Origin: DAHVFY01 sp040388665
GTDB lineage: Bacteria; Chlamydiota; Chlamydiia; Chlamydiales; Rhabdochlamydiaceae
Reading direction: 5' to 3'
NCBI GenBank assembly: GCA_040388665.1
Contig: JAZKBL010000013.1
Coordinates: 42,832 to 106,831, forward strand
DNA: 64,000 nucleotides
The notes below the pieces were generated by a model. The model saw nothing but the letters and a program-made list of their open reading frames with translations, did not search any database and was not told where the DNA came from. Shown piece by piece: positions 62,305-64,000 of this stretch. A program made the position numbers and the translations under genes. Each line of letters opens with the position of its first letter. The stretch's first letter is position 1.

Positions 62305-62970
62305 CTACCTCTCTTTTCTTAAATAAGCATATCTGCCACGGAAAAAAATTTCTTGCGGATAGTCCAATCTTACCACAAGACCATTTGCTGAACGATAAGA
62401 ATACATATCGATATTAATTTGAGCTATAGCATCTTCCCACTCATGGATCAGCTCCAGAGAAACCTCTCCATTATAATAAAACCGCACATATAATTCCTCA
62501 TCATCAAAATCGACAACCACAGCCCTTAACTCAGGCGTAACGACCCCAAGTAACGCACGCTGTGCAGCAAGAAGTATACCACCATAAGATTTTAGAGGCC
62601 CCGCTTCTCTTTCCACAAAAAAAAGATCTTCTTTCAACAAAAATTTCGATTCTTTTTCCAACCCATAAAGATCCAGAACATATGGCTCTTTTCTTAAATA
62701 CGCAAATGTACCTGATCTAGGAATTTTCTGAGGATAATCTAATCTTTCTATGTACTCGTCTAAACCGAAATTAGAATCTAATCCTGCACTTGCTTCTGTG
62801 ATTGCACAGTCCCATAAATCAATTAAATCTTCGGAGACTTCTCCATCATAATAGAAATTTATATAAAAAACATCTTCGACTAAATCAACTACAACGGCTC
62901 TCAATTCTGGGGTTATCACACCCAATAAAGCACGCCCTGTAGACGTTAAAGCATCAAGCCTTGATTCCAT
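62305..62970 (-). CDS. Tandem-domain immunity-like protein
   Basis: A 221-residue protein made of two homologous halves. ALLGVITPELRAVVVD at residues about 14-29 and ALLGVVTPELRAVVVD at about 137-152 each lead to INFYYDGEVSEDLIDLWD or VRFYYNGEVSLELIHEWE, then YIERLDYPQKIPRSGTFAYL or LVVRLDYPQEIFFRGRYAYL. I recall single-domain proteins of this ALLG-xTPxLRAV type as small genes near polymorphic toxins, so I infer an immunity protein; the internal duplication is the unusual part. It lies two bases after the putative toxin module at 62973-63272. Confidence 0.6.
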   Translation of the reverse strand: MESRLDALTSTGRALLGVITPELRAVVVDLVEDVFYINFYYDGEVSEDLIDLWDCAITEASAGLDSNFGLDEYIERLDYPQKIPRSGTFAYLRKEPYVLDLYGLEKESKFLLKEDLFFVEREAGPLKSYGGILLAAQRALLGVVTPELRAVVVDFDDEELYVRFYYNGEVSLELIHEWEDAIAQINIDMYSYRSANGLVVRLDYPQEIFFRGRYAYLRKER

Positions 62971-62972
62971 GT

Positions 62973-63272
62973 TTATAACCGAGGTTTTGCTGGAACAATA
63001 TGAACACCATCTTTTGCATAATGAATCTTACCCCATGTAGTTGCTACTGCTTCACCTGTTTTTTCATCAACTGCATATCCTATAGGTTCTCCAAAATTAA
63101 CTAGTTCTCTATATCCAGGAGTACCTGAGGATACCTTGTTCAATTTCATCCCCTTGCCAGCAAACTCATTAACGAGCTTTTGCGGATCAGAATGTTGAAA
63201 AATGCTTTTGCCATCAGCAGAAATGAAGCATCCCCCGCTCATAAAAGGCGTTAGGATGCTCGTGATTTTCAA
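62973..63272 (-). CDS. Toxin-like C-terminal module, probably out of frame with its N-terminal part
   Basis: A 99-residue frame. The last 45 residues, GTPGYRELVNFGEPIGYAVD then TTWGKIHYAKDGVHIVPAKP, form a block I recall at the extreme C-terminus of large secreted polymorphic toxins (pattern PGYxELVxFG...IHYxKxGxHIVPA-P), often fused to long N-terminal regions. The frame overlaps the end of the secreted protein at 63214-63942 by 59 bp in another frame, and continuous sense without the shift can be read as GMLHF then ISADGKSIFQHSDP. It may be the toxin tip of one broken gene, or an independent small protein. Confidence 0.5.
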   Translation of the reverse strand: MKITSILTPFMSGGCFISADGKSIFQHSDPQKLVNEFAGKGMKLNKVSSGTPGYRELVNFGEPIGYAVDEKTGEAVATTWGKIHYAKDGVHIVPAKPRL

Positions 63273-63942
63273 GACACCAATCTAGCTGAGAAAACCAAAT
63301 CGTATTGATCTTCTTTTCCGCTTTTTCAACATCTTTAAAAAACCCGGCATATTTTACTTCATCAGACAGTATCCATTCTTGATAAAGTACAATCTGCTCT
63401 TGCCGTCTTTTAATTGATCTTTCTAAAGATTTAATCTCTGCTAAAATTTCTTGCTTATCACTTTTTCTTGTTTGTAAAGGAAGATCAATATTACAAGATT
63501 TCAGTTCTTCGAAATTTTTTAAATTTGCACGTTCATGTTCTACAATATTTTTTAAATTCTGAGCTCTCGAATTGTCATGCAAAAGATCAAGATCTTCATA
63601 AATTAAAGAAAGTGCCGTGCGATAATCTTGACAAAATCGGATATCAAAATCATCTGTTTGATCAGGATATTTTTCCTCATCTTCGTTAAGATGAGCCGTG
63701 AGCTCCCTAGAAAACCATCCAAACTCCCAGCTTATATCTCTCCAAACAAGTTCATAGTGTTCGGTTAAAGACTCCCTTGTTAATGTTGTCTCTCTTAAAC
63801 ACTTCTTAAAGGGTCTAGAGATTGATTCAATAAACATGTCATCATCTAGGCATTCATCGCAGGATGATATCGCTTGTATGGCCGTGGGAACTGCAAAAAA
63901 CAGTACCACTAGATATAAAAATTGTAGACTTTTTTGAAGCAT
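63214..63942 (-). CDS. Secreted helical protein, likely N-terminal part of a toxin-like gene
   Basis: A 242-residue protein with a signal peptide (about residues 1-23, MLQKSLQFLYLVVLFFAVPT then AIQA), Cys-containing SSCDECLDDD just after it, and a long helical, charged body (KQEILAEIKSLERSIKRRQE). The end reads HPNAFYERGMLHFC then stops; the AFYERGMLHF phrase resembles the beginning of a TPR unit and suggests the gene once continued. The start codon lies at the edge of the palindromic element at 63941. Its final 59 bp overlap the toxin-like frame. Confidence 0.6.
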   Translation of the reverse strand: MLQKSLQFLYLVVLFFAVPTAIQAISSCDECLDDDMFIESISRPFKKCLRETTLTRESLTEHYELVWRDISWEFGWFSRELTAHLNEDEEKYPDQTDDFDIRFCQDYRTALSLIYEDLDLLHDNSRAQNLKNIVEHERANLKNFEELKSCNIDLPLQTRKSDKQEILAEIKSLERSIKRRQEQIVLYQEWILSDEVKYAGFFKDVEKAEKKINTIWFSQLDWCLENHEHPNAFYERGMLHFC

Positions 63943-64000
63943 GAGCCTATCCCACTATTTCAAGATTTTGATTTTTGATGGATTTTTTTCTATTTTTCAG
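63941..64000. mobile_element. 165-bp palindromic MITE-like element, copy 3 (cut by window end)
   Basis: The first 60 bases, starting ATGAGCCTATCCCACTATTT, match the left part of copy 1 (27229) and the reverse complement of the right part of copy 2. It abuts the ATG of the secreted protein gene in the same relative orientation as the other two copies. Confidence 0.88.

Noticed and set aside
1..64000. CRISPR array or prophage
   Set aside because: No regularly spaced short repeats were seen and no phage structural or integrase genes are present.

Overview
The window looks like a piece of a draft genome from the order Chlamydiales, probably one of the amoeba- or arthropod-associated families and not Chlamydiaceae. 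I infer this from gene content and gene order. Several short blocks match arrangements I recall from Chlamydia trachomatis: rpmG-lolC-lolD; two tiny basic proteins followed by ybeY, a CorC-like CBS protein and a DUF3604-like protein; tpiA-xseA-xseB; and holB-tmk-gyrA-gyrB-DUF721-mgtE. Around these blocks is material that the reduced Chlamydiaceae genomes mostly lack: UDP-glucose dehydrogenase, an undecaprenyl-phosphate sugar transferase, a full o-succinylbenzoate menaquinone pathway, a two-partner-secretion exoprotein, palindromic repeats and toxin-like modules. Five runs of ten N mark scaffold gaps, and four genes (tpiA, a polyproline exoprotein, mgtE twice, typA) are interrupted by them.

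Layout. 1-3.4 kb (minus): two paralogous multi-membrane-span proteins, one cut by the window edge, then adenylate kinase. 3.5-5.8 kb: haemagglutination-domain exoprotein with a strong terminator. 5.8-17.5 kb (plus): rpmG, Lol ABC transporter, ugd, ispA, a kinase-like candidate effector, sugar transferase, MreD-like protein, folD, rnr and two DUF502 proteins. 17.5-21.8 kb: small conserved proteins, ybeY, CBS protein, DUF3604-like protein. 22-26.3 kb: Ser-rich small protein, HEAT-repeat protein, LptD-like outer-membrane protein. 26.4-30.5 kb: def, secG and tpiA on the minus strand, then xseA, xseB and nadK. 30.6-34.2 kb: polyproline exoprotein and an outer-membrane barrel candidate. 34.2-42.4 kb (minus): replication and topology genes plus mgtE. 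42.5-46.2 kb: typA, an Inc-like hypothetical, a transposase remnant and an unknown gene. 46.6-55.0 kb: menG-F-D-H-B-A-C-E with a convergent hotdog thioesterase that I propose as MenI. 55-58.2 kb: TPR protein and an unknown gene. 58.4-62.3 kb (minus): hemL-nfeD-floA plus a previously unlisted 56-codon gene. 62.3-63.9 kb (minus): toxin/immunity-like cluster.

The most unusual structure is a palindromic element of exactly 165 bp. It occurs complete at 27229-27393 and 48480-48644 and partially at 63941-64000. Each copy sits exactly between genes, always in the same orientation relative to transcription. One edge provides the ATG of the downstream gene (secG, menD, a secreted protein). In both complete copies the other edge provides the TGA of the upstream gene (tpiA, menF). 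Removing either complete copy restores a simple ATGA stop/start overlap. Two other palindromic repeat families are also present.

Functionally the window combines envelope biogenesis (Lol, LptD-like, sugar transfer, OM proteins), a complete route from chorismate to menaquinone (with an IspA-type prenyl synthase elsewhere in the window), core replication/translation genes, and several secreted or membrane proteins that could act at the host interface. No tRNA, rRNA or CRISPR array was seen.
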